64,000 nucleotides of DNA from Spirochaetaceae bacterium (GCA_020632655.1 JACKFD010000013.1:1-64000); one strand, 5' to 3'. Shown: positions 49,430-59,392, counted from the first letter of the stretch. Numbers and translations are program-made. Notes: a model not told the origin generated them from the letters alone.

Positions 49430-50701
49430 ATGGCCGCCAATCCCGTCCCGCATGCCGGCCCGCCGGCCGGTCCCGCCGACTTCCGCCTCGTTCATCCCGA
49501 GGACTACGCCCATCACGGCTACCCGCATCACGTCTGGGCGCGGCTGCGCGCCGAGGAGCCCGTGAGCTGGGTGACGCAGCCCGGCAATGCCGTCGACTTC
49601 TGGGCGATCACGAAGCACGCCGACATCACGGAGATCGGCAAGAACCCCGAAGCCTTCCTCTCCGGCCCGCGCCTCGTCGTGCAGCACATCGAAGAGGACC
49701 CGAACCAGAACATGCCGAAGACGCTGATCCAGATGGATCCGCCGATGCACGGCGAGTTCCGTCAGATGATCAGCCGCCGCTTCACGCCGCGCATGCTGCA
49801 GAAGATCCACGACCCGATCGAGAAGATCGGCCGCGACATCGTCGAGAACCTCTACCAGCGCTCGAACGAGGGCGAGTGCGACTTCGTCGACGCGGTCGCG
49901 GCGCCGCTGCCGATCGCCGTGATCGGCTGGCTGCTCGGCGTACCGGAAGAGGATTGGCAGATGCTCTTCGACTGGACGAATCGCACGCTCGGCGCGGGCG
50001 ATCCCGACTTCCAGGAGGAGGGCTCGACGCCGCGGGAGACCGCCGATCGCGCCCGGATCGAGCTCTTCACCTACTTCTCGAAGATGATCCAGGACCGCCG
50101 CGCGAATCCGCAGGACGACCTGATCACGGTCTTCACGCAGTCGGAGTACCAGGGCAAGCCGCTCAACGACCTCGAGGTCCTGACCTGGTGCTTCATCATC
50201 GTGATCGCCGGCAACGAGACGACCCGCAACGGCACGAGCGGCGGCATGCTCGCCTTCGTCCAGCACCAGGACCAGCTGCGCAAGGTGCAGGCGGACATGG
50301 GACTGCTCGACTCGGCGATCGAGGAGGTCGTGCGATGGACCTCGCCGATCATCCACTTCGCCCGGGTCGCGACGCGGGACTACCCGCTGCGCGACAAGGT
50401 CATCCGCGAGGGTGACACGGTCGCGCTCTTCTATCCCTCGGCCAACCGCGACGAGGAGGTCTTCGCCGACCCCTACTCGTTCCTCGTCGACCGCCGCCCC
50501 AACCGCCACATCGGCTTCGGCGTCGGTGAGCATTTCTGCCTGGGCGCGCACCTCGCTCGGCTCGAGATGCACGTGGCCTACAAGTACCTGCTGCCGCGGA
50601 TCGAGGAGATCGAGCTCGCGGGTCCGGTCGACCGGCTGCACTCGGGGCTGGTCGGCGGCGTGAAGCGTCTGCCGATCCGCTACAAGCTGCGGCCGGAATA
50701 G
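49430..50701 (+). CDS. Cytochrome P450
   Basis: Encodes 423 residues and is soluble. P450 motifs: I-helix IVIAGNETTRNG (oxygen activation), K-helix ExxR in AIEEVVRW, and the haem loop GFGVGEHFCLGAHLARLEM with ligand Cys370. YPSANRDEEVFADPYSF and PNRHIGFG are also typical. It resembles bacterial CYP families acting on sterols or fatty acids, but the substrate is unknown. Redox partners are not adjacent. It lies behind a palindrome-overlapped promoter, so it is probably repressor-controlled. Confidence 0.93.
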   Translation: MAANPVPHAGPPAGPADFRLVHPEDYAHHGYPHHVWARLRAEEPVSWVTQPGNAVDFWAITKHADITEIGKNPEAFLSGPRLVVQHIEEDPNQNMPKTLIQMDPPMHGEFRQMISRRFTPRMLQKIHDPIEKIGRDIVENLYQRSNEGECDFVDAVAAPLPIAVIGWLLGVPEEDWQMLFDWTNRTLGAGDPDFQEEGSTPRETADRARIELFTYFSKMIQDRRANPQDDLITVFTQSEYQGKPLNDLEVLTWCFIIVIAGNETTRNGTSGGMLAFVQHQDQLRKVQADMGLLDSAIEEVVRWTSPIIHFARVATRDYPLRDKVIREGDTVALFYPSANRDEEVFADPYSFLVDRRPNRHIGFGVGEHFCLGAHLARLEMHVAYKYLLPRIEEIELAGPVDRLHSGLVGGVKRLPIRYKLRPE

Positions 50702-50734
50702 CGCGCGGCGGGTCGGCGGTTTTGGGAAGCCGAT

Positions 50735-50873
50735 CCCGGCGATTCGCGCTCGGGGTGGATGGCTCGCCGCCGTCTCGGGTGGCGTGGCCTGGCGGGTCGG
50801 TGCGAATCGAAGGCCGCCATGCTGGCGACGACCTCGGCTCCGCTTGATTCCACCCCGAGCGCGAATCGCCGGG
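50735..50873. repeat. 25-bp perfect inverted repeat with 89-bp spacer
   Basis: Arms 50735-50759 and 50849-50873 are exact reverse complements (left arm begins CCCGGCGATTCGCGCTCGGG). The spacer holds no stable secondary hairpin seen by eye. It lies in the 363-bp gap between the P450 and phoD genes. It could be a miniature mobile element, a protein-binding palindrome or a transcribed long hairpin. No other gene is supported in 50702-51064. Confidence 0.75.
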
Positions 50874-51064
50874 CTCTGGCGCCGTGCAGGTCGGGGCTCG
50901 CGCACGCTCTTCCTCTGCGAAGGGGGGCGGACGTGCCCGACCCGGGCGTTCGGTGCGAGCGCGTTCGCGTGCGGGTCGGCGGGGGGATCGATTCCGGCAT
51001 ACTGTGGCCCGGTCGGTGATGGCGTCGTGATGGAGCGGCGCGGACGGCGAACCGGGAGCGCGGG

Positions 51065-52666
51065 ATGGGGATCGATCGGCGGGGATTCCTGAAGGCGGGT
51101 GTGGCGCAGGCGGCGCTGCTCGCCGGCGCTTCGGCTTCGGGGCTCACGGGGTGTGCGACGCATCCCGGTGCGGCGGGGATCCCGCCCGGCACGGATCCCT
51201 TCCGGCACGGGGTTGCGAGCGGTGATCCCCTCGCCGATCGCGTGATCCTCTGGACGCGCGTCTCGCCCTTCGCGGATCGCGTGGGCGAGACGATCGCGAC
51301 CGACTGGTGGATCGCGCTCGACCCGGACGGTCGCGAGGTCGTGCGGAGCGGCATCGAGCGCGCCTGGCCCGAACGCGACTTCACGCTCAAGATCGACGTC
51401 GACGGTCTCGAGCCCGGGACGACCTACTACTACGGCTTCGCGACCGCAGCGGGTCCCTCGCCGACGGGGCGCACGCGCACGCTCCCGATCGAACAAGTCG
51501 ACCGCGTCCGCCTCGCCGTCGTCTCCTGCTCGAACTATCCCAAGGGCTTCTTCAATGCCTACGGTGCGATCGCGGCCCGAGACGATCTCGACGCCGTGCT
51601 GCATCTCGGCGACTACCTCTACGAGTACGCCGAGGGCGAGTACGGCTGGGGCGTGCGGATCGGTCGCATCCCCGACCCGATCCACGAGATCGTCTCGCTG
51701 CGGGACTACCGTCGTCGCCACGCCCAGTACAAGACCGACCCCGACCTGCAGGCCGCCCACGCGCGGCATCCCTGGATCACGGTCTGGGACGACCACGAGA
51801 GCGCGAACGACTCCTGGCGCGAGGGCGCGCGGAACCATGATCCGAAGGGCCGCGAGGGCGACTGGTCCGATCGCAAGCTCGCCGCGATCCGCGCCTACTA
51901 CGAGTGGATGCCGATCCGCGAGCTGCCGACGAAGCTCTTCCGCCAGTTCCGCTTCGGCGACCTCGTCGACCTCGTCATGCTCGATACCCGACTCGAGGGT
52001 CGAGACGATCGCACCTCGCACACGGACCACGAAGCGGCCCGCGATCCGGCGCGCACCCTGCTCGGTCGCGAGCAGACGCGCTGGCTGCTGGATGCGCTCG
52101 ATGCCTCGCAGGACAGGGGCACGGCCTGGCGCGTGATCGGCCAGCAGGTCGTGTTCTCGCCCACGACCGACGGCGTCGCGGACTTCAACCCCGACGCCTG
52201 GGACGGCTACCGCGCGGATCGCCGCGCCATCCTCGATCACCTGCGCGATCGCTTCGTCCACGACGTCGTCTTCCTGACCGGCGACGTCCACTCGGCCTGG
52301 GCCTTCGACGTCCCGCCGCCCCTCGACTCGGGCGAGACCTACGATCCCGCGACGGGCGCCGGTGCGCGGGCCGTGGAGCTCGTGACCCCGGCCGTCAGCT
52401 CGCCTCCGCTCGGGAGGACGAGGAAGGGCAAGCGCTCGCTCGACGGGCTCCCGTCGCTGCCCCACCTCCGCTACCTCGAGGGGCGCTACAACGGCTTCCT
52501 CGTCGTCGATCTCGATCGCGATCGCGCCCGGGCCCGCTTCGTCTTCACGGACTCCGTCAAGAGGCGCTCCGCCGCGACGCGATGCGGACCCGCCTTCGAG
52601 ACCCGGCGCGGCGCGAGTCATCTCGTCGAGGTCGACGCGGGGGGCGGCGACGGCGCGTGCGCGTGA
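51065..52666 (+). CDS. PhoD-type alkaline phosphatase/phosphodiesterase
   Basis: Encodes 533 residues. A Tat-like leader (MGIDRRGFLKAGVAQAALLA) ends near GLTGC, which may also be a lipobox. The PhoD N-terminal domain includes FRHGVASGDPLADRVILWTR. The metal and catalytic residues are seen in AVVSCSNYPKG, LHLGDYLYEY, VWDDHESANDSW, LVMLDTRLEGRD and FLTGDVHSAW. It releases phosphate from esters outside the cytoplasm. The stop overlaps the TpsB start (GTGA), implying coupled translation with the secretion protein. Confidence 0.92.
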   Translation: MGIDRRGFLKAGVAQAALLAGASASGLTGCATHPGAAGIPPGTDPFRHGVASGDPLADRVILWTRVSPFADRVGETIATDWWIALDPDGREVVRSGIERAWPERDFTLKIDVDGLEPGTTYYYGFATAAGPSPTGRTRTLPIEQVDRVRLAVVSCSNYPKGFFNAYGAIAARDDLDAVLHLGDYLYEYAEGEYGWGVRIGRIPDPIHEIVSLRDYRRRHAQYKTDPDLQAAHARHPWITVWDDHESANDSWREGARNHDPKGREGDWSDRKLAAIRAYYEWMPIRELPTKLFRQFRFGDLVDLVMLDTRLEGRDDRTSHTDHEAARDPARTLLGREQTRWLLDALDASQDRGTAWRVIGQQVVFSPTTDGVADFNPDAWDGYRADRRAILDHLRDRFVHDVVFLTGDVHSAWAFDVPPPLDSGETYDPATGAGARAVELVTPAVSSPPLGRTRKGKRSLDGLPSLPHLRYLEGRYNGFLVVDLDRDRARARFVFTDSVKRRSAATRCGPAFETRRGASHLVEVDAGGGDGACA

Positions 52667-54435
52667 GGGGATTGCGCGGACTCGGGCTCGTCGCGCTCCT
52701 CGCGACCGCGGGGCTCGGGCCGCGGGTCGGCCTGCTCTGCGCGTCGGCTTCGTCGGCGCAGTCGCTCCCGAGTGGCTCCGGTCTGCCGATCGAGCGCGAG
52801 CGCCCGTCGCTACCCGCATACGAGGACGAGGACGAAGCACCCGGTCTCGAGCGCCCGCCCGAGTCGACGCCTTCGCCGGGGACGGCGCCCTTCGCGGCGG
52901 GCCCCGGCGTGCTCGTGCGCGCCTTCCGCATCGTCGGCAGCACGATCTTCAGCGATCGCGAGCTCGCCGCCGTCGTCGCGCCCTGGACGGCGCGCGTGCT
53001 GCACGCCGAGGACCTGCCGCAGGTGACGGACGCGCTCACGCGGCTCTACGTCGAGGCGGGCTACGTCAGCTCAGGCGCCTTCGTGCCGGACCAGACGCTC
53101 GAAGACGGGACCGTCGAGATCCGCATCGTCGAGGGCCACGTCGAGCGCGTCGAGCTCGCGCCCGGTGGTCGACTCGGTCTCTCGTTCGTCGAGCCGCGCC
53201 TGCGTCGCGGACTCGCGGCGCCGCTCGACCTCGATCGCCTCGAGCGCGCGCTGCGCCTGCTGCAGACGGATCCGCGCATCGCCCGCGTCGACGCCGTCCT
53301 GCTCCCCGGCGAAGCGCGCGGATCGAGCGTCGTCCGTCTCGCGATCGAGGAGGCGCGGTCCTGGGACCTCACGCTGCGCGTCGCGAACGACCTCGCCCCC
53401 AGCCTCGGCGCGAATCGCGCGAACGCCCGATTCGTCCATCGCAACGTCGCCGGATTCGGCGACACCTTCCGCGCCTCGGTCTCCGGCGCCCGCGGCCTCT
53501 TCGACCTCGACCTCGGCTACGCCCTTCCCGTCACGCCCTGGCTGACCGAGCTCGAGCTGACGGGCGGCCTGGCACGGGGCGAGGTCGTCGAAGGGCCCTT
53601 CCAGGACGATGGCTTCCGCAACGAGCTCGAGGATTACGGCGCCTGGCTCGCCCAGCCCCTCTGGCGGACGCTCGAGGACGAGGTGCGTCTCGTCGTCGGC
53701 TTCGAGCGGCGCAGCAGCCGGCTCAGCGTCGACAGCGGTCTACCCGTCCGCTTCGAGACGAGCGACGCGAATGCGAGCGGCAGCCGCATCCGTCTGTCGC
53801 TGCTCCGCCTCGAAGCGAGCTGGCTGCATCGCGGCCCCGACCACGTCTCCGCCCTCCGCCTGCGCACGACCCAGGGGCTCGACGTCTGGGACGCGACCTC
53901 GCCCAACTCGATCACACCGAGTGATGGCGTGCCGGCGCTGCCCGACGGCGAGTTCACGAGCTGGCTCCTCCAGCTCCAGCACGCGCGCCGCGTCCCGACC
54001 TGGCTCGGCGACGGCGAGCTCGTCGCGCGGGCGGACGCGCAGATGGCGACGGGTGCGCTCTTCTCGATCGAGTCCTTCGCGCTCGGGGGGGCGTCCACCG
54101 TGCGCGGCTACCGCGAGAACGCGGTCGTGGCGGACGGGGGTGCCGTCGGCTCGATCGAGCTGCGGGTGCCCGTCCTGCCGACGAGCCTGCGGCCGCACGA
54201 GCTTCGGGTCGCACCCTTCTTCGACGTGGGCTTCGCGTGGGATACGCACGATCGCGACGCCGCCGACTACGACGACTGGCTGGCGGGGATCGGCTTCGGA
54301 CTGCTCTACCGCTATGCGGACCGCTTCGAGCTGAACGCGTACTGGGGGCGGGCGCTCAGGCGGCCGCAGACAGGGGAGGGGGGCGATTTGCAGGGGCACG
54401 GGTTCCATCTGGAGGGGAAGGTGTTCGTGTTCTAG
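52663..54435 (+). CDS. TpsB-type outer-membrane transporter (ShlB/FhaC family)
   Basis: Encodes about 590 residues. A signal peptide (GLRGLGLVALLATAGLG) is followed by a Pro-rich linker, a POTRA domain (VRAFRIVGSTIFSDRELAAV; LYVEAGYVSSGAFVPDQTL; VEIRIVEGHVERVEL) and a 16-strand barrel region with LRVANDLAPSLGANRANARF, the conserved FALGGASTVRGYRENAVVAD motif, and a final GKVFVF. It secretes large exoproteins across the outer membrane. The likely partner is the TpsA-CHAT protein at 54945-59327. GTG 52663 overlaps the phoD stop. Confidence 0.9.
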   Translation: MRGLRGLGLVALLATAGLGPRVGLLCASASSAQSLPSGSGLPIERERPSLPAYEDEDEAPGLERPPESTPSPGTAPFAAGPGVLVRAFRIVGSTIFSDRELAAVVAPWTARVLHAEDLPQVTDALTRLYVEAGYVSSGAFVPDQTLEDGTVEIRIVEGHVERVELAPGGRLGLSFVEPRLRRGLAAPLDLDRLERALRLLQTDPRIARVDAVLLPGEARGSSVVRLAIEEARSWDLTLRVANDLAPSLGANRANARFVHRNVAGFGDTFRASVSGARGLFDLDLGYALPVTPWLTELELTGGLARGEVVEGPFQDDGFRNELEDYGAWLAQPLWRTLEDEVRLVVGFERRSSRLSVDSGLPVRFETSDANASGSRIRLSLLRLEASWLHRGPDHVSALRLRTTQGLDVWDATSPNSITPSDGVPALPDGEFTSWLLQLQHARRVPTWLGDGELVARADAQMATGALFSIESFALGGASTVRGYRENAVVADGGAVGSIELRVPVLPTSLRPHELRVAPFFDVGFAWDTHDRDAADYDDWLAGIGFGLLYRYADRFELNAYWGRALRRPQTGEGGDLQGHGFHLEGKVFVF

Positions 54436-54548
54436 GGCGGCGGCCGCGGAGGGATCGGGCGCCCGGGGCGAAAGATCGTGTCGTGCGGGCGCGTCCGAGA
54501 GGGGCTGCACGAAGCGATCGGCGTGCGTCAGAACGACACGGGAAGCGG

Positions 54549-54905
54549 ATGGCGATCCTTCTGAAGCGTGCATACGACCCACCGTCACGAGATGACGGTC
54601 TCCGGATCCTGGTCGAACGTCTCTGGCCGCGCGGTGTGTCGAGATCAACCGCGCGAATCGACGCCTGGGTCCGGGACGCGGCCCCTTCGACGGAGCTTCG
54701 GCGATGGTTCTCGCATCGCCCGGAGCGATGGCCCGAGTTCAAGCGTCGCTACTTCCGGGAGCTGGACGAGAGTGGGGGGGCGGTCGACCGCCTTCGCGCG
54801 CAGATCGATTCGGCCGCCGGCCCCGTGACCTTCGTCTACGCGTCGAGGGAGATGCGGTTCAACGCCGCGACGGCGCTCCGGGAGTACCTCGAAGGGAGCC
54901 GATGA
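54549..54905 (+). CDS. DUF488-family protein
   Basis: Encodes 118 residues. DUF488 signature: LKRAYDPPSRDDGLRILVER LWPRGVS, a tryptophan-rich middle (AWVRDAAPSTELRRWFSH), and VTFVYASREMRFNAATALRE. Function not established. It sits between the tpsB gene and the convergent tpsA-CHAT gene, 39 bp from the latter's stop. Confidence 0.88.
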   Translation: MAILLKRAYDPPSRDDGLRILVERLWPRGVSRSTARIDAWVRDAAPSTELRRWFSHRPERWPEFKRRYFRELDESGGAVDRLRAQIDSAAGPVTFVYASREMRFNAATALREYLEGSR

Positions 54906-54944
54906 GGCTCGTCTGGCTTCGGCTCGCCTCCGAGCCACGGCCGG

Positions 54945-57900
54945 CTACATCCAGCTGCTGATCATCAGGAACGCCGCCCAGTACCCAGGATGCGCGAAGC
55001 GCGGCTGCTCGCGGACCTTCTGCTGGGCCGCGCGCAGGGCGCCCGCGCGGGTCTGGCCCGGCTGGGCGAGCTCGCGGTAGAACGTGTCGACGAGGCGTGC
55101 CGTCGCTTCGTCGTTCACGGGCCAGAGGGTCGCGAGCGCGCTCCGTGCGCCCGCCCGGAGCGCCACGCCCGCGAGCCCGAGTGCTGCGTCCTCGTCGTCT
55201 GCGGCGGTCTCGCACGCGGAGAGCGTCAGCAGCTCGAGGGGCTGGTCGCGGCGGAAGCGGGTCGTCGCGACGAGCTCGCTCATGCGCTCGAGGCCGAGCC
55301 GGCCATCGCTCGCGAGAAGGAAGCTGTCCCGACCGTCGGCCTCGACGCGGCCGTGGGTGGCGAGGTGCAGGATCGAGTAGGGGCGGCGGCGCAGCTCCTG
55401 CTCGAGCTGGTCGATCCGGAAGGCGTCGTCGAAGAGGACGCGATGGTCGGGAAAGAGCGCGGCGAGACCATCGATCTCCTCGCGCGTGTGGTCGAGCCGC
55501 TCGAAGCCGGCGGTCGCCTGCTCGAGGCCGGCGGCGAGTAGCGCGAGGCGGTCTCGGTCGATCGGGGCCGGGCGCGTCAGGCGCAAGCTCGGTACGACGG
55601 CGACGGGCTTCAGGTCCACGAGGAAGCGCCCGCTCGTCGCGTCGTAGAGCGCGGCGAAGGGGATCGTGCGCAGGATGCCTTCCGGGACGACGACGAGGGT
55701 CTCGACGCCGGATCGTGCGAGCTCGGCCTCGATCGGACGGACGAGCGCCTCGTAGAGCGCGGCTGCGGGCCGAAGGTATTGCCGCGTCGTCCGCTTCTCG
55801 AGGAAGCCGCGCAGCGTGCGCGTCTGCTCGGCGAGGGCCCCGGGCTCGATCGGCGCGCGATGATAGGCGAGCTCGCCCTCGAAGCCGGTCAAGAGGGCGA
55901 CGCGATCCTCGAGCAGGATCGGGTAGAGGACGAGGGTGCCGGGGAGGGCATCGGACGGCGGTGCTGCGTCGGCGGCGAGGCAGGCGTCCTCGAAGTGGTC
56001 CTCGAGCTCGGCGCTGCGGATCGTCTCGAGCAGGTCGCGCACCTCGCGGAGTCGAGGCTGCACGGCCGACGTCGCGTCGCCCGGGCGCGATCCTCGCATG
56101 TCGAGTTGTCGCGCATCGACGTCGTCCAGCAGCATCGCGAGGAGCTGCTGGGTCGGGGCGCCGAGCGCCTCGTCGACGACGGGGTCGACTCGGGGCGCGT
56201 CCGGGTGCTGCGCGAGACGCGCACGGCGCAGGGACTCGCCGCGGCGCGCGGTGCGGCGCAGCAGATCGAGGGCGGCATCCCGCTCTCCGCGTCGATCGAG
56301 TGCCCGGGCGAGGATCCCGCTCGTCCGCAGCGAAGCCAGCACGTCGTCCTCGCTCTCCGCGCGCGCGAGCACGTCGCGTCCGACCGCGATCGCCTCGTCG
56401 TCGCGTCCCGCGTCGAGGGCGCGCTCCGCCCGCTCGATCCGGGCCCAGAGTGCCGCGCGCGGATCGGTCGGTTCGGCCTCGGTCCCGGTCGCCGCGGGCG
56501 GCGGCGGCCGCACGACCGGCGGCAGCGCATAGAGGCTGCCCTGCGCCTCCGTCCGGCGATCGCAGCCCATCGCGAGGCGGGTCGTCGGATCCTCGACCGC
56601 GACGGTGGGTCGCGGGATCACGTTCAGCACGTTCGTGTCGGCGGAGAGGATCTGCACCTCGCCGTCGAGGGCGCTCGTGCCGCCCGTCGCCGTCACGACG
56701 GAGCCGGGCGTCTGCACGAAGCGGCCGGCCTGGATGCGGATCGCGCCGCCCGCGCCGGCGGGTGCGCTCGCGTCGAGGCGCGCGGCGGAGAGCACCACGG
56801 CGCGCGCGGCGAGGTCGAGATTGCCGCCCTGGTTGCCGGGGGTCGCGCCGGCGCCCGCGGTCGCGCGGATCGTCGCGTGGTCGACGAGGATCGAGCCGCC
56901 CTGGCGAATCGTGACGTCGCCGCCCGCGCCGTCGACGCCGGCGCTGGTCGTGATCTCGCTGCCGCCCGTCATGCGCAGCTGCTCGCCGACGAGGCGGATC
57001 GTGCCCGTGTCGCCGAGGGCCGTGTTGGCGGTCGTGATGCGCGCGCCGCGTTCGAGGCGCAGGTGCCGTGCGGCAACGTCGACGTTGCCGCCGCTCGCGC
57101 CGACGCGGCTCGTCTCGGCTTCGATCGTGCCCCCGTCGAGCACGACCTTCGCCAGCGGCGTCGCCGCGCCGATCACGATGTCGCCGGCGGCGCCGTTCTG
57201 CGTCGAGGAGACGTTGATCGTCGCCCCGTCGTCGACGCGGAGTCGTCGGCCGTCGATCCGGATGCTGCCACTCGCGCCGAGGCCGGGATCGCTCGTGTTG
57301 AGGGGCTTGGCGAAGATCCCCGAGCGCGTGCCGACGCCACTCCCCGTCACGAGCACGTCGTCGGCGCGCACGACGACGTCCCCCGCCGTGCCATCCCCGT
57401 CGACCGTCGACTGCACGACCGACACGCCGCGCACGCGCACGGCGCGCGCTGCGAGCTCGATCCCGCCGCTCGTGCCGTCCTGGATCTGCGAGTCGACGAG
57501 GGCGCCCTGCACGAGGTCGATCGTGCCGTTCGGGGCGGAGAGGCGGATGTCGCCCGTGTCGCCGGGCGTGCCGTCGGGGGCGCCGGGAAAGCGATTGACG
57601 GCCGCGCGGGAGGAGACGACGGCGCGGTCGAGGACCAGGTCGCGGGTCGTCGTGATGTCGATGTCGCCGGCGCGGCCCTCGCCGCCGTAGGGATCGCCCG
57701 GGCGGGCGAGCAGCGTGAGGGTCTGGATCGTCGGGCGGCTGGCGCTCGTGCCGGGGTTGGTGTCCACGGCCTCGAAGCGGGCGGTCTCGATCCGGATGTC
57801 GCCGCCGCGGCCGTTCTGGTCGGTCTCGCTCACGATGCGCGCGCGATGTTCGAGGCGCACGCGCTCGTCGGCGCGGATCGTGACGTCGCCGCCGCCGGCC

Positions 57901-59327
57901 TGCTGGTCGGGGGGCGGGGACGTGCCGGGTTCGTAGGCGCCGACGTCGTAGGAGAGGAGCAGGGTGCGCGCCGGCTGGCCGGCATCGTTGCCGAGCACGA
58001 CTTCGCGCGCGTCGATCGTGAGGTCGCCCCCCGTGCCCGTCCCGACGTTCTGCACGACGAGGGTCGCGCCGTTGCGCATCGAGAAACGGTCGACGTCGAT
58101 CGCGAGATCGCCGCCCGCCGCGCCCGGCCTGTTGTCCGCATAGCAGTCGTCGTTCGCGCAGGCCGTGCCGACGACGACGAGGGTGTCCGGGCCATCGAGC
58201 GTGACCGAGTCGGCGACGAGGCGCACGTCGCCGCCATCGCCGACGTCTGGACCGGGCACGCCGCCGGAGCCGCGGTCGCGGAAGGCCGTGCTCAGGATCG
58301 TCGCGCCCGTGCCGGCCGTCGAGTCGCCGAGCCGGATCGCGCCCCGCACCTCGACGTCGATCGCGCGGCCGGGATGCGCGGCGGGACCGAGGTGGTCGGC
58401 GAGGATCGTCGCGTCGTCGAGCGAGAGCGAGTCGCCGCGCACCACGAGGGTCTGATCGTCGCGCCCGCTCGCGTCGACGAGCGCGTGCTCACGGAGCTGG
58501 ATCGGGGCGAGGGTCGGGAAGGCCGAGAGGTCGGGTGCGGGACTCGAGCCGTCGGGGATCGCGACCTCGCCCGCTGCACCGACGGCGACGAGGGCCAGGG
58601 TGCCGGAGGGCGCCGCGAGGCTCGGCGTGCTGCCGGGCGCACCGGGGCCGTCGATCGTGATCGCGCCGCCGACGAGCGAGAGCGTCGCATCGTCGGGCAC
58701 GACGAGCGACGCGGCGCGACCCGCGAGCGTGTCGCCTTCGAGGGTGATCGGGGCGGGCGTCGACAGGAAGCCCCAGGCCGTCGGGTCGGCGCTCGTGAGC
58801 GTCACGACCGCGCCCGGCGTCGAGTCGCCGAAGCGCACGCCGTCGGCGAAGTGCAGGTCCGACGCCGTGCTCGCGTGGAACGAGCCCTGCAGGTCGAGGC
58901 GGCCTTCGGGACCGACGACGACGCCGCGGGCGTTGTAGAGGTAGAGGTCTGCGCCGGGGATCGTCGAGCGCAGGACGCCGTCGATGCGCGTCACGGTCGC
59001 ACCGCCCACGTGGGCGACGACGCGGCGGATGCCCGAGCCCGGGGCGTCCTCGACGAAGGTCGCGCTCTGCCCGGTCGGAATGTCGAAGCGCGAGAAGCGA
59101 TGGAAGAGGTTGTCGCCGGCGCGCCGACCGTAGGCCTCGCGGATGAGGTAGTCGGTCGTGAGGCCCGGGGCGTACTCGCCGGCGCCGACGGTGTCGCTCG
59201 AGAAGGCGGGGTCGAGGACGACCTGGGCGTGGGCGGTCGATGTGACGACGACGCCGAGCAGACCGGCCGTCGCCAGCCGTCGGCGGGCGCACGCGCGGAG
59301 GAACGTCGCGATCGCGTGGGGGGGCAT
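54945..59327 (-). CDS. TpsA-like filamentous haemagglutinin with C-terminal CHAT (caspase-like) domain
   Basis: Encodes 1460 residues. A signal peptide (RRLATAGLLGVVVTSTAHAQ) precedes the TPS secretion domain (residues about 35-190: NLFHRFSRFDIPTGQSATF; DGVLRSTIPGADLYLYNARG). A long right-handed beta-helix follows (to about residue 920), made of GGD/AGDI and DGATI-type repeats. Residues about 930-1100 are helical, TPR-like (ARIERAERALDAGRDDEAIA). The CHAT domain ends the protein (SGVETLVVVPEGILRTIPFA), with the catalytic pair His near 1321 in ILHLATHGRVE and Cys near 1371 in LTLSACETA. Probably exported by the nearby TpsB as a surface adhesin/protease. Confidence 0.88.
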   Translation of the reverse strand: MPPHAIATFLRACARRRLATAGLLGVVVTSTAHAQVVLDPAFSSDTVGAGEYAPGLTTDYLIREAYGRRAGDNLFHRFSRFDIPTGQSATFVEDAPGSGIRRVVAHVGGATVTRIDGVLRSTIPGADLYLYNARGVVVGPEGRLDLQGSFHASTASDLHFADGVRFGDSTPGAVVTLTSADPTAWGFLSTPAPITLEGDTLAGRAASLVVPDDATLSLVGGAITIDGPGAPGSTPSLAAPSGTLALVAVGAAGEVAIPDGSSPAPDLSAFPTLAPIQLREHALVDASGRDDQTLVVRGDSLSLDDATILADHLGPAAHPGRAIDVEVRGAIRLGDSTAGTGATILSTAFRDRGSGGVPGPDVGDGGDVRLVADSVTLDGPDTLVVVGTACANDDCYADNRPGAAGGDLAIDVDRFSMRNGATLVVQNVGTGTGGDLTIDAREVVLGNDAGQPARTLLLSYDVGAYEPGTSPPPDQQAGGGDVTIRADERVRLEHRARIVSETDQNGRGGDIRIETARFEAVDTNPGTSASRPTIQTLTLLARPGDPYGGEGRAGDIDITTTRDLVLDRAVVSSRAAVNRFPGAPDGTPGDTGDIRLSAPNGTIDLVQGALVDSQIQDGTSGGIELAARAVRVRGVSVVQSTVDGDGTAGDVVVRADDVLVTGSGVGTRSGIFAKPLNTSDPGLGASGSIRIDGRRLRVDDGATINVSSTQNGAAGDIVIGAATPLAKVVLDGGTIEAETSRVGASGGNVDVAARHLRLERGARITTANTALGDTGTIRLVGEQLRMTGGSEITTSAGVDGAGGDVTIRQGGSILVDHATIRATAGAGATPGNQGGNLDLAARAVVLSAARLDASAPAGAGGAIRIQAGRFVQTPGSVVTATGGTSALDGEVQILSADTNVLNVIPRPTVAVEDPTTRLAMGCDRRTEAQGSLYALPPVVRPPPPAATGTEAEPTDPRAALWARIERAERALDAGRDDEAIAVGRDVLARAESEDDVLASLRTSGILARALDRRGERDAALDLLRRTARRGESLRRARLAQHPDAPRVDPVVDEALGAPTQQLLAMLLDDVDARQLDMRGSRPGDATSAVQPRLREVRDLLETIRSAELEDHFEDACLAADAAPPSDALPGTLVLYPILLEDRVALLTGFEGELAYHRAPIEPGALAEQTRTLRGFLEKRTTRQYLRPAAALYEALVRPIEAELARSGVETLVVVPEGILRTIPFAALYDATSGRFLVDLKPVAVVPSLRLTRPAPIDRDRLALLAAGLEQATAGFERLDHTREEIDGLAALFPDHRVLFDDAFRIDQLEQELRRRPYSILHLATHGRVEADGRDSFLLASDGRLGLERMSELVATTRFRRDQPLELLTLSACETAADDEDAALGLAGVALRAGARSALATLWPVNDEATARLVDTFYRELAQPGQTRAGALRAAQQKVREQPRFAHPGYWAAFLMISSWM

Positions 59328-59392
59328 CGACCTGCTCGCCTCGTCTCCGGTCGGGCCCCGGTCCGCTCCACCGCGGGCCCTCGCAGACCATC

